From the NCBI GenBank assembly GCA_024509875.1, contig JAMPIV010004915.1:248001-312000 (forward strand): a DNA stretch of 64,000 nt, read 5' to 3'. Positions 1 through 10,228 of this stretch are shown here, piece after piece (positions within the stretch are counted from its first letter, which is position 1; every line of letters begins with the position of its first letter). Below the pieces are notes generated by a model. It was not told the DNA's origin and did not search any database. It was given only the letters and a program-made list of their open reading frames with translations. A program made the translations under genes and the position numbers. This DNA comes from Oreohelix idahoensis. Lineage: Eukaryota; Mollusca; Gastropoda; Stylommatophora; Oreohelicidae.

Positions 1-648
1 TTCAGTATATTTCATTCAAATACCATGGTACATTTCTCATTTACGTAACGTGGGGGACTGACATCATGTGAATCACTCCGATTCAACATTTGAGGAATAT
101 TCATCCCTGCTCAATACTATTCATTGAGTGCGTATATGTTTGCAGTTTATCACTCTGCTTGTTCATTAATTCAATAACTCTGGTTCATACTGCTATGATT
201 GTTCCTTTAGATTTGCAAAAACCATCCTGTCTTGAACTGACAAATATTATAGGATAAATATGGCAAAACACTTACTGTCTTCCAGTTCAGAATATAACCA
301 CAGTTAAATACACTTTGACATTTAAGCACTATAAACTTCAGATTTTCTAATCCAAAATTAGAAAATTCTTGATTGCAGTAAACCACTGCGGTCAGACACG
401 TCAGCTTGTCTCTCAAGCTAGTCACGCAATGCTGACCTTTATTTTGGGTTCCGGACCGCTGGGGAAAAATCGCGTCGGTTCTAAATTTTCTGAGCTCACG
501 ATTGGGTCAAAATCACGTGACTAATTTTGACATGTAACGCGACTCTATCCTAATTAAAATTTAATCTGTTTCTAGGAAAGTAGAAATTTATATGCTAATC
601 TGGTTTTTATGGCCTGTTTCCAAAGGAACAACTATGTACATGGCTACA
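1..648 (-). repeat. Downstream (3') LTR of the gypsy element, truncated by window edge
   Basis: Bases 1-648 match 15613-16260 with only scattered differences. The shared block ends at GGCTACA (642-648), which on the element strand is the LTR start TGTAGCC. Sequence just upstream on the element strand (649-670) is not a clean polypurine tract, which is unusual at a 3' LTR boundary. The remaining ~90 bp of this LTR lie outside the window. Confidence 0.85.
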
Positions 649-2853
649 TATAGATCCCGGGGCCCTGCAAATGTATCCCATAGGGAGACATTTGAGTACT
701 ATCAACTCTAAAAAATATCCCAAAAATTTTCAGAAAAATTTAAAGTTCAAAAAATTTTCTAAGTCCAAAAATATTTCAGAAAAATTTAAACTAATTCCTA
801 AACCTGGGTTCCTATATCTATATGGGACTGTCGTCTATAAAGGGGCCTTATTGATGGACATCATCTCCAAAAATTTTAGATCATCTTTCCTATCACAACC
901 TTATTTCATCAAATTTACCAATTGGCAACACTGGCCAATAAAATCTTCAAAACATTTATAAGGTCATCACTCAAAAAAAATGTGACAAGTGGCAACACTG
1001 GGAAATATGAACAATAGAATATCTTATCTGCATAAATCAATTGCATTATCATAATCTAAATGCATGTTGACAACATATTATTTGTCATAGTGGGGGGCAA
1101 GGTGTAACATCATTTCTGTTTTGTCATTGGTTCCATATCCCTAGGCTTCAAGTACTCTAAAAATGTTGAAGTTATTTTCTTCCTGATGTTCCATAATCAT
1201 GGATGTAATTTATTTATTTATTTACCAAGTATTCTGCAATATTCCAAGAAATGTCCAAAATCTCCAAATCCTTATGGTAATGGTAATCCACTTTCATAAA
1301 ATAGCCAATGTTCTCATGGGTACTCATCATCTTCTTCTTTTTTTTTTTTTTTGTGAATGAGCTACTTGCTCATTATTACATGTAGAAAACATCTCTAGAC
1401 ATAATATGCATATATTTTCAAACGATAATATAACCAGCATCATTTTTATAAGCAATCATTTTTCACAATAAAAGCATTAAAACCTCATGGCTTATCCTTA
1501 TTTATTTGTCTGAATGTTTCCTGTATTTGACATTTTCCAAATGGTAAGTGTATAAATTCGTTCCATTGTAGAGAATGTTCTATATATTTTTGTTTCTCAA
1601 AATATGATGTTTGTCTCAAATATCCACACAGGTAATAGGTCTGGTAATGATCCTGTCCATAAGTCAGTTATTTCTAATCATTCCTTCTTTTCTGTCAACA
1701 CAGTATTTTTCCTGTGAACCCTTTCCTAGAAATATATATATATATATATTTTTTTTTTTTAAAGATCTTCTTTGACTTACAATTCATCAATTTTCAAACA
1801 TCAAATTATTCAGCAACCAACAGACGAATATGTTACTATCATATTATGAAATATAAGGGAAAAGGAAAATATAGTTTCAAATCATCATGAATTTTCTACG
1901 TTGGGTTCCGTATTACTTTATTTTCTCTGTTAAGACAACTGCTTATACTCTTGACAATATGTATCCATGTTGTCACTCTCAAGGCATCCTTGTATACAGT
2001 TTATATTTGTCTCCTTTTTTTTTTTTTTTTCATAACACCAATTTATCATTTATGGTGCTCCAATATCATTGTATCCCTTCTAGTCTTCCTGTTATCTTGA
2101 GAATTCATCCTTAGTAACTCCCTATGTACCTTATCTAGCAATACATTTATCAAAAACACATCAAACAATTATTTATGGAACAATCAACTGAGATGTAAGA
2201 ACTTTTTGAGAATATGAGGCGAAAAAAAAAATTGTGTACAATATGTGCAGGATTGTCAACACCAGCTCTGCCTTCGCAGGTCGAAGGTTTGTCAGAACTA
2301 TATGGTGTTTATAACATCTGCTGCTACAGCCAGATGATCAATTTATCTTTCTTAAATTCATAATAATTTAAGTTAATTCCTATGGGGCATGAGGGTACAT
2401 GTATTCCAATGGTAATCCATGATTCAGCAATATGGATGTCCAATCTAGGTAGTCTTTTATAATATTATATCCATCCATTGTATATGGATCTATGACACGT
2501 CAATCCATGGGGTTACATTGTTCTTGGTCCATATATCGTAAAGGGCGATCCAAGCTCAGTATTGTCACAATGTCTCAATCATATTTCAATCCTCTGGTTT
2601 GTTTTATTATTTAATTTAAAATACCATAACCATTTCAATATAAGCAGTAGCGAGCAATATTCATGTGCATTCATCTTATTATAATCAGGTTCACAATATA
2701 AGGCAAGTGGCAAAAATATCAAAATTTATTTTCTCCCAAAATATGGAGATATTAACAATCTCTTGTCTCTTATTTATAATATGATCATTTTATTCCATTA
2801 TTATTATTGTGTCTTTAACCTCTGCGGTTTTATGGGATATGTATACTCCATTT
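649..2853. other. Non-coding 3' segment of the gypsy element
   Basis: AT-rich with no credible ORF. It holds homopolymer and simple-repeat tracts (T-run near 1338-1354, TA repeat near 1733-1750, T-run near 2017-2031) and a short local duplication around 710-790 (an AAAATTT-rich phrase repeated). I see no gene. Confidence 0.5.
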
Positions 2854-3131
2854 AGGAGCCGCGGTAGCATAGTGGTTAGTGCACTGGCTTCCTCGCGCAG
2901 TGGTCTATGGTTCGATCCCCTGATGAGGCGGAAAAATTTTTAGGCCACAAACGGCTCCTGGGTCGACCCAGCCCCAAATGGGTACCAGAGCTACTCTGGG
3001 AAGGTTAAGGCGGCCGGCGTGATGCCGACCACATCACCCCTCGTGTGCCGACGGTCAAGATAATATGGGCCTAACACCATATTCCCAATATGCCTCAATG
3101 GGCGTGTAACGGGTTCCTTTACCTTTTTTTT
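2854..3131 (+). repeat. tRNA-derived SINE, copy 1, with 12-bp TSD
   Basis: The head carries a Pol III A box (TAGCATAGTGG at about 2867) and B box (GGTTCGATCCC at about 2911), so it is tRNA-derived. The body contains a GGCCGGCGTGATGCCGACC-type segment shared with two more copies in this window, and the tail is T-rich. Perfect 12-bp direct repeats TATACTCCATTT flank it (2842-2853 and 3132-3143), proving retrotransposed insertion. The antisense ORF over this copy is incidental. Confidence 0.9.
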
Positions 3132-3143
3132 TATACTCCATTT

Positions 3144-4224
3144 GTATATCCTTTGCCCATGAGTGATCCAAATGTAATATAGTTCCATTATGTTCTGGGT
3201 GCATCAGCATTCAATCTTTTTTTTTCTCATTTAATCTCCATTGTGTCCTTAACACTTTTTGTTCCATAGGATTATCATATTTCATTTGTGTCTCTTGTCC
3301 AATGATAATCCATGCATTTATGGTTCTCATATGTAGCAATCATATTCCTTGATTTGCTCTATGTTCCGAAATTCCCGAAAATTTCAATTATTTTCTCTGT
3401 TATCTTTGTAACTACTCAAAATTATTCATTATCCCATTCTAATGTGAGCATTAGTGGATAAACCGCACAGCAAAACATTAGTTGTGTCAACATAAAATTT
3501 CACCATAATAGAAAATGGCATCTTCATCATCACTAAACAGTTGCTTCTTCCTTAAATAGGACATCAGTGGTATCATCCGGTAATGGGGTATTCAATGTGG
3601 GGTCTAGAAGGGTATTTCATTTGCTAAGTCAGCATGTGCAAATGTCATTTCTTTAACATGGGGCAAAGGCAGCATCAACAAATAGTTGCAATTTGTTCAA
3701 TCTGGGGTTAGCATATACAAATGCTCTCAAAGGATTTTTCATTTGCAAAAATCAGCATGCGCAAATGTCATTGGGGTACTTGTCATAGGCAGTATCAACA
3801 AAATACTGCTGGAGTATCAGAGATCATGCTGGTGGGGGTATGACTGGTAATGGGCAATAGGAGTAAAAACTAATTGCTCACTCTGAAATGGTGATTTATT
3901 TTCTCTTTTTCTTTTCTTTTATGTCGGCTGCTAACATCAGGGCAGTCAATGTTTTACAATATTGGCTTATCATCATATCATCAAAATGTGTGAGGGTGGC
4001 ATATAAACAGATAACACATTCTATAAAAACATTCCAAATGTGTTCTCTTCTCATTTTTCTTTTATGTCTTGTCTCTTTTCATTTTTTCTTTTCAAGTTCA
4101 TTTCTTTTTTTTCATTTTTCAGTTTCATTTCTCTTTTCTTTGCATTTTCTGTTTTGTTCATCTTTTCTGGTTTGCAATTTTTTTCTTTGCAATATGTCAA
4201 AATTTCGATTCTTTTCTGACAATG
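3144..4224. other. Non-coding; CT-rich tract before the LINE insertion
   Basis: No gene seen. 3600-3840 contains loosely repeated phrases (GGGGTA..CAGCATGTGCAAATGTCATT twice, about 3625 and 3750). 4045-4190 is a strand-asymmetric T/C-rich tract, which generates meaningless ORFs on both strands. Confidence 0.45.
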
Positions 4225-4233
4225 TATCACAAT

Positions 4234-5084
4234 GAACAATTGGGTATAAAATGGACAAATGGAAAATTCCTGGGGGACCTGGATTTCGCAGATGATGTAG
4301 CATTCTTAAGTTCAACACCAAGACAATCCCAAGAAGCAATAAATAATTTGTGTCATCTCTCGGTTAAAATAGGTCTCCAAATAAAATGCCTCTAAAACTA
4401 AAGCTATGAACTTTTCTAACGAGACCTTTGATATCATCTTGAACGGGGAAAAACTACAGAAAGTTGAAAGTTTCAATTATTTAGGCAGTAAAATGACTCA
4501 GGATGGTGACACAACAAGAGAAATCCATACTAGAATTGCTTTGGCAGCTAGCGCCTTCAATAGATTATCTAACATTTGGAAATTACGATCATTGAATATA
4601 CATACCAAGCTTCGTCTGTTTAATTCAAATGTTATCTCAGTGTTAACATACGGCTGTGAGAGTTGGAAAATAACAAAATCATTGGAGAACAAGCTGAATA
4701 CATTCGAGAACAAATGTCTTAGAAAACTCATGAACATCAGTTGGAAAGAATTCAAGACTAATCGACAAATAAGAGAAGACTCTAGGCAGAAATATGTCTC
4801 CGACTATATAAGGAAAAGACGATGGTCATATATCGGTCATGTCCTACGAATGCAAAACAACAGAATACCACTACAGGCGCTCACTTGGGTTCCTGAGGGT
4901 AGGAGGAAAAAAAGGAAGACCAAAAGAAACACTCAGAAGAACAATAATAAGAGAAGGAAGAACGTTGGGCCTAAATAATGTGCAAGAGCTAAGAGGAGTG
5001 GCGTCACAACGAACAACCTGGAGAGCACTGGTTTCTGCCTTATGCGCCGTGTTTGGTGCTTAAAGAATTTATTATTATTATTAT
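4234..5084 (+). pseudogene. 5'-truncated LINE (RTE/R4-like C-terminal half), frameshifted, with 9-bp TSD
   Basis: Translation shows the RT active-site region (DLDFADDVAFLSS, about 4277-4315) followed by the C-terminal domain of RTE/R4-like LINEs: YLGSKMTQDG, TKLRLFNSNVISVLTYG and WSYIGHVLRM. At least two frame changes are needed (about 4400 and 4890), so it is dead. The 3' end is a (TTA)n microsatellite (5068-5086), as expected for target-primed insertion. TATCACAAT flanks it (4225-4233 and 5085-5093). It sits inside the 3' segment of the gypsy element, so it is younger than that insertion. Confidence 0.85.
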
Positions 5085-5093
5085 TATCACAAT

Positions 5094-6163
5094 TACAAGA
5101 GAATGATAATAATCAATTTACTAATCACTAGAGATACCACCAATTCTAAACAGTAGGGCTGTAAGCAATAGATAAGGTCAGAAAATAATTAACATAGTGG
5201 TATCTGTTGTCAATAAGGAGTGAGGAGAGTGTACTGTAAGTTCTTGAAAGATAGGGGAAAATTTAAGATCTCCTGATTACAACATTATTGTAATTCGAAG
5301 GGATGGAAAGTGATTTGGATAGAAAAACTCATGTCTAGAATGTCATCTCAAAATAGTGGAGAGAAAAATAGTAAGTTAAGGATGTGTGATAGTGGAGTGA
5401 GGAAAATCTTACAATAGCGAGTTAAAGGTTGGATATACAATTTCTTTTGCATGTAAACAAATTTTTGTGAACATGCTAAGATAAATAAATCCTGTGGAGA
5501 AAATAGGACAGCATGCCATAATAATTACAGATGTCATAGTGGTGTCAGTGTGATGGATCTAAGTGATATATAATAGATGAGGTAAGATAATTGGGAACAA
5601 AGATATTAGTATCAGGTAAGAAGAAAATTTCTCGTGCAAGGGTTGCCTGCATGAATGTGCACTAAGATGCACGGAAAATGAATCACCGGGCTCTGGAACT
5701 GTAAGGACAAGAAGTCTAGTGAATGAAGCGTGGAATATGATCAGTTACAAAAGTGTAGATCAATGTTACAGCAGAATCAGTGGGACACATGTGTTATAAG
5801 TAAGGTTGTGTAAGTTAACATTTTAAACATCAAAAACTGTCTGACTAATGAGGGTGTCTGTAAACAAGGAACATTGTCTCTTTTGTGTCATCTTTATTTC
5901 ACAAAACCATAAAATGTCTAACTAGAATCCTCTGTGGCTGTTCTTGAGTGTTCGCTGGTCGTCAGAAGATTATGTCCGGGGAACAGCTTGTTGGGTTTGG
6001 CTTTGACATCTCACACTGTAATAAGGCAATCTAGGACTGTCACTTTGAAACCTAGTCACACAGTCTGAAAAAAGAGTACATTTAAAAACATTAGTACATA
6101 ATATTCACATCTGCGTTGACCGTACATGGGATGGCATGTACATGAAGATACGAGGGCGTGTTT
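5094..6163. other. Non-coding 3' segment of the gypsy element
   Basis: Purine-rich on the plus strand with no ORF I can support. It is continuous on its right with the accessory ORF at 6164. I see no repeat family or promoter signature. Confidence 0.4.
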
Positions 6164-6703
6164 TCAGCAAAGGTTTAGTAGTTCCTTCAGTTTCTCTGAC
6201 ATTTTTTCTGCCATCTCTAACCTTGCAATGTCTCGACTGGTTAGGCGAGCATCATATTGGGTAACAGTGGTGATGGGTGTGGTACTGGTAGGCGAAACAA
6301 CATTGGCTGAGTGATGCGGTGATGGTTTAACATCTTTTGATTGCGGTGATGGTTTCACTGTAGATTGCACATCTTTTGGTTTGGAAGTAGGTGTATGCTT
6401 CGCCTTGATTTTTCTTCTGACCTGGTTCTGCGGTACGTTAACACTGTTTACAGTGGGCACAGTAATTTGCACACTGTTGTTTTTGACAAGTTGAGCTGAG
6501 GCTAATACCTCTCGGCTTGGTTTTGGAACATTCCTACGTTTCTTCAAAATTTTTCGTCTGATATGGTTCTGCTGTATACGAGGAATCTTGTTGACAGGAA
6601 GTGAGTCATCCGATTCTGTTTTATAGGCGCGTTTGACACTGGAGCTGACTGGTATAAATAATGTGCTATCCGCATCACTGGTTTCAACGTTCTTTCTCGT
6701 CAC
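6164..6703 (-). CDS. Accessory ORF A: basic protein with conserved QYD-x-RL-x-SR C-terminus
   Basis: This is a 179-codon open frame. Its first codon is GTG; there is no in-frame ATG at the N-terminus, and an ATG 8 bp upstream (6711) lies in another frame, so either a small indel or a spliced start is likely. The protein is rich in K, R, S and P. Two blocks match the ORF at 30142-30759: residues 22-67 (KR-x-Y, SDDS, a Q-x-H-[I/V]-R motif, then the basic cluster RRKILKKRR) and residues 148-168 (TQYDARLTSRDIARLEMA). It is divergent from the gag-like ORF at 6796 with a 92-bp spacer. It lies on the same strand as gag-pol. No known family recognised. The arginine-rich block plus a Leu-rich tail would suit an RNA-binding regulator, but that is inference only. 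Confidence 0.55.
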   Translation of the reverse strand: MTRKNVETSDADSTLFIPVSSSVKRAYKTESDDSLPVNKIPRIQQNHIRRKILKKRRNVPKPSREVLASAQLVKNNSVQITVPTVNSVNVPQNQVRRKIKAKHTPTSKPKDVQSTVKPSPQSKDVKPSPHHSANVVSPTSTTPITTVTQYDARLTSRDIARLEMAEKMSEKLKELLNLC

Positions 6704-6795
6704 AACAGATTTTCAGCATCAAGACAGCACTATAACCAGCGTCCTTTTCAGGACGTCCACAGCGCTCACACATTGTTCGATAGAAATATACTAAA
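6704..6795. promoter_or_regulatory. Shared spacer between divergent ORFs, with histone-type stem-loop
   Basis: This 92-bp spacer separates the minus-strand ORF A from the plus-strand gag-like ORF. It contains the 16-nt hairpin CGTCCTTTTCAGGACG (6740-6755; 6-bp stem, TTTC loop). This matches the histone mRNA 3' stem-loop except for the first base pair (C-G instead of G-C). A bidirectional promoter is plausible from the arrangement, but no TATA box is evident. Confidence 0.4.
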
Positions 6796-8629
6796 ATGGT
6801 TCGTACAAAGCCAAATGCAAAAAAGAGGAAAATCTATAGAAGCCCTCAAACGCTTGTCAGCAGCAGCAAACAAGAACCAGCAAAGAACCACGAGAGTCGG
6901 CCAGAGAGCACGATTAATCCAACTTCTAGCATCGGGGCCGGTCCCTCTCAGAAGCCGAACAAAGCAACCATCGACACGACCGATGAACAACCCAAAGCGT
7001 CGAAGACAGAAGTCAACCAGGCTCCGAAGACTGACAAAGTAACATCACCGATAAAGCACAATGTCGAGGCGGCGGCTCCAGTGTGCAGTGACCAGACAAC
7101 AGCTGCAAAACACGGCCACAAAACTTCGAAGACAGAAGATAGCAATGTTTTGAAGCCCGTCAAAGTTAAAGCACCACCAAACCAAGATATCACAGTTGAA
7201 CCTCCATCACACAGCGACCAGAAAAATTCGGTAAAACGAGATCAGAGGCAGACAACCAGCCAGAATGTGACTCAGTCCCGCAGACCGCACGCTCAAACTG
7301 AGACAGATGTCGGAATGAGCCAACTTCAAAAGCAAAAGAATGCCGTTTCCCACGTGGCACTGCAGGAAAAGATAATTAAGATCACCCAGACGTCAGGAAG
7401 TGAGGCCTCGCTCAGGGCCTTACCCGACGACAAAGTGATCGGTATCCTTGAGGCAATAACGGGCAGGAGAAGTATCTCTAAAGTTTCACGACACGACAAC
7501 GGAGTTATAATAGCTCTAAACAACACGGAGCAGACAAACCAACTGATGGTCGAACTTGAATCCGGACACAAAGAAGTCCAGCTGCCCCACCAGATTAAAG
7601 CTACTGTGGAGATCTTCAAGAAGACCAAAAAGATAGTTGTAAGAGGGGTCGACAAAAATCGATCTACACAAGAAGTCCACAGCCGCCTGCAAACAGAAAA
7701 CAAGAACATAAAAATTACACAGGTGGAACGACTGAAGACATGGGACAAGAAGGACACCAACTTGATTATCGTAACTATCGAGGGGTCTTCAAGACCAAGG
7801 CAACTCAACCTAGACGATAGATGTCGAAAAACAGAAGAGTACATTCCTCCTGTTATGCAGTGCTCAAACTGCCAACAATTCTCGCACACTAAAAAAAACA
7901 TGCAGGAGAGAGGTAGTTTGTCGATACTGTGCGGGAAGTCACACCTACAATGAATGTCCCCATGCGAAAGATGATAGCAACTATAAAGTGCGCAACTCCA
8001 ACAGAACCTGCGCAAACTGTCTTGGGAACCACGGAGCAAGATACCGTGGATGTCCGATCTTCTATGAGACAAAGACCATACTGAAGGAATCGGTAACAAA
8101 AAACATCTCCTTCAGAGAAGCAAGAAACCGAGTGGCTTCAGGCGGCAGTGGTAAACAAGAACAGCACACAAGAGCCCAGCTGATAAGACTAAACACAGAG
8201 GTGCGAGACATAAAACAACAACTCAAAGTCAAGACGAACAAACAACACAACGACGACTCAGATGCCCTACGAGACGAAACAATAGGAGCCTTACAGAGTG
8301 CCCAGGCAATGTTACAGGACATGAAAACCATCAAACACGAGATAGAAGTTGACATCGCCAAACTCACGGAGCTAAAGGAAGAGAACGAACAAATACTCAA
8401 AAGAATTGAAACAGAGAGAAGGATCGTTGAGGATATCCTTACAAAAACTAGAGAACAAAACAAAGAAACGAAAAACAAAATGAGAACCGAAATCGTACAA
8501 CAACTGATAAGCAATCAAGAAAGAGCAAGTGCAGCGATGACGGAGGCCCTACCAAACATACTAAAGACAGTCATGGGACAACGCACACCGAATCAGACAA
8601 CAACGAGAAAGGACCAAGCAGACAGCTAG
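6796..8629 (+). pseudogene. Gag-like ORF (Jockey/R1-type PRE_C2HC + CCHC fingers + coiled coil), one frameshift
   Basis: The first open part (6796-7953, ATG start) has a K/S/T-rich disordered N-terminus, then from about residue 265 a region like the domain preceding zinc fingers in Jockey/R1/I LINE ORF1 proteins (KKIVVRGVDK..., RLKTWDKKDTNLIIVTIEG), then the first zinc-finger cysteines (CSNCQQFSH). The second open part (7988-8629) carries a further finger (CANCLGNHGARYRGCP) and a long charged helical region (about 8160-8560) that looks like a coiled coil. The frame changes at an A8 run (7891-7898). The expected product is a nucleic-acid-binding gag-like protein. No endonuclease/RT ORF follows: the frame stops at 8629 and hairpins begin at once. 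It is convergent with the integrase gene ending at 8920. It may be a captured LINE ORF1 or a LINE fragment. Confidence 0.7.
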
Positions 8630-8630
8630 T

Positions 8631-8841
8631 GGTCCGTTGCAGGACTAATCATCTCCAGGACTAAGAACGCGATACCAGCGAAGACGTTAACACCCTAGGT
8701 ACCCCAATATAACCGTTTAAAACCCGTAAGGCAGGAAATGAATACCATGAGCACGCCACGACACCATAACCAGACAAGCAACGAAGAGGTATCCAGACAG
8801 TCAGCTAGTGGTCCTTTTTAGGACCAGTCCTTTTCAGGACT
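8631..8841 (+). terminator. Three histone-mRNA-like 3' stem-loops after the gag-like ORF
   Basis: The stop codon (8627-8629) is followed by GGTCCGTTGCAGGACT (8631-8646, degenerate), then GGTCCTTTTTAGGACC (8810-8825) and AGTCCTTTTCAGGACT (8826-8841), the last two back to back. The metazoan histone stem-loop consensus is GGYYY-U-HHUH-A-RRRCC. The 8810 hairpin fits it fully and the 8826 one differs only in the first base pair. A purine-rich stretch (GAAGAAACTAAACG, 8848-8861) lies where a histone downstream element would be. The 8625-8715 and 8796-8880 segments are diverged duplicates (both have AGACAG..CTAGTGGTCC and later CCCCAAT..ATAACC). Confidence 0.6.
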
Positions 8842-8919
8842 AGCACCGAAGAAACTAAACGCAATATATACCCCAATTATAACCAACTTTCAGGTTGAAC
8901 AGGGTATAACAGCATCATA

Positions 8920-10125
8920 TTAGACAAAAGAACGAACGAACGAATCACTGGTTTCAATAGAACTGGCTGTGTCTGGTAAATCAATGTCTGTTTCTCGTTC
9001 ATATGCTTCTACCATTTCTCTGTCATTTTGTTCGTTGGGGTCTAACAAAATTGCACTGGGGTTGACACTGTAGTTTCTCATTTCTTGTTCCGTTTCGTCT
9101 CCATAAGGATTGGTGGTATATGGTTCCACAAACTGTTTGGGGATAGTTTCTTCAGGATCTGATTGTTCAGGGTGATCAGCTGTGTTCCTGTTGTATAGCA
9201 GTGGTTGTTCTTCACTAGTATTCCAACTGGAGCTGCCTGAACTGGGAGTGTGGTACGTATTGATTGACGAATGGTCACTGCGGGAGTAAGTTTGAGTGTG
9301 GATAAACGTTGACTTGGTATTGTCATCTCTTGATGTTTGAGGCATGATTTCTTCATTTCTAATACGCAGGTCTCTGTCTTGGAGTCGATTACGCAATTCT
9401 GCCTGTGGAATATCTTCTTCGCTTTCGGACGAGTCTCGTTGTTGTCTTGCTCGATGTACTGCATCGGTGGGTGGTCTGGGTACGTGGTCGTACTGGTAGA
9501 ATTCAGAGTCTGTCGTCTCTGACTCTGATAAGTCTGTCGACTCTGTACTGGATGGATTATAATGTAGGGTGGCTTTTCTGACTGGTCTGGTAGTTGTAGT
9601 CAGAGGTGTAATGGGTCTGTGATTATCGATTCTGAGTTGTTTTGCATGAGCTTTTGTTCTATGGTTTTTCTCTTCATTCCAGATAATGAAGTTTACAGGC
9701 GTCGTTTGCTCTGTAATTTTGTATCCATCTAACCATCGGTCGTCGAATTTTGAGCTGCGGACATGTTTCTTGTAGTATACTCTGTCTCCTATTTTGAACG
9801 TTGGTAGCTTGGCTGATTTATCATGTTGTTTCTGCTTTTTGTGAAATGCCTTCTGCGTATTACGGTGTGCAATCTGGTGAGCTTTTTGCTTTTCGTTAAG
9901 AATTATTTCTATGGGGTCTTCTCCCATATATTTTCGCTGTGGACGAAGGAGGTTATCTAAAGGAAAGTTTGGCTCCCTTCCGTACAGCATGTAAAATGGT
10001 GACATCCCTGTGGTATCATTCACATTTACTCGGATGGCTTCAAGAGCTTGGTTAATGTATAGGTCCCAGTATTGGTGGTTCCCTTTGATATATTTGCAAA
10101 TAATATCATGTAGGGTGGCATGCAT
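8920..10125 (-). CDS. Integrase C-terminal part with long Ser/Thr-rich tail (broken from its N-terminal part)
   Basis: The ATG-initiated frame begins inside the integrase core; the same frame is open further upstream to about 10285. It contains the C-terminal core helices (typical TGMSPFYMLYGREPNFPLD signature near residues 36-56) and a GPY/F-like or SH3-like module (GDRVYYKKHV...LDGYKITEQ, about residues 113-137). After that comes an atypical ~200-residue tail rich in S, T, D, E and P, predicted disordered. Its join to the preceding ORF requires a frame change at an A7 run (10287-10293). It converges on the gag-like ORF ending at 8629. Confidence 0.85.
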   Translation of the reverse strand: MHATLHDIICKYIKGNHQYWDLYINQALEAIRVNVNDTTGMSPFYMLYGREPNFPLDNLLRPQRKYMGEDPIEIILNEKQKAHQIAHRNTQKAFHKKQKQHDKSAKLPTFKIGDRVYYKKHVRSSKFDDRWLDGYKITEQTTPVNFIIWNEEKNHRTKAHAKQLRIDNHRPITPLTTTTRPVRKATLHYNPSSTESTDLSESETTDSEFYQYDHVPRPPTDAVHRARQQRDSSESEEDIPQAELRNRLQDRDLRIRNEEIMPQTSRDDNTKSTFIHTQTYSRSDHSSINTYHTPSSGSSSWNTSEEQPLLYNRNTADHPEQSDPEETIPKQFVEPYTTNPYGDETEQEMRNYSVNPSAILLDPNEQNDREMVEAYERETDIDLPDTASSIETSDSFVRSFV

Positions 10126-10228
10126 GCGTTCATTTCTGCCATTTGCATTTGGGCAATAATAACTGGTTGTGGTATGTTCGATATTCAGCTGGTGTAAGGT
10201 GGCTTTAAATGGGTTACCGATAAACTGT

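Noticed and set aside
2915..2935. Hammerhead ribozyme core (CTGATGAGGCGGAAAA) in the SINE
   Set aside because: Stem II would be only 1-2 bp and the other SINE copies do not keep the motif.
2854..3131. Functional tRNA gene
   Set aside because: A and B boxes are present but no tRNA cloverleaf; it is a SINE with a 200-bp non-tRNA body and TSDs.
3888..4395. Overlapping ORFs rich in F/S (plus) and K/E (minus)
   Set aside because: Low-complexity CT tract; only the last part of the plus frame after 4234 is real LINE sequence.
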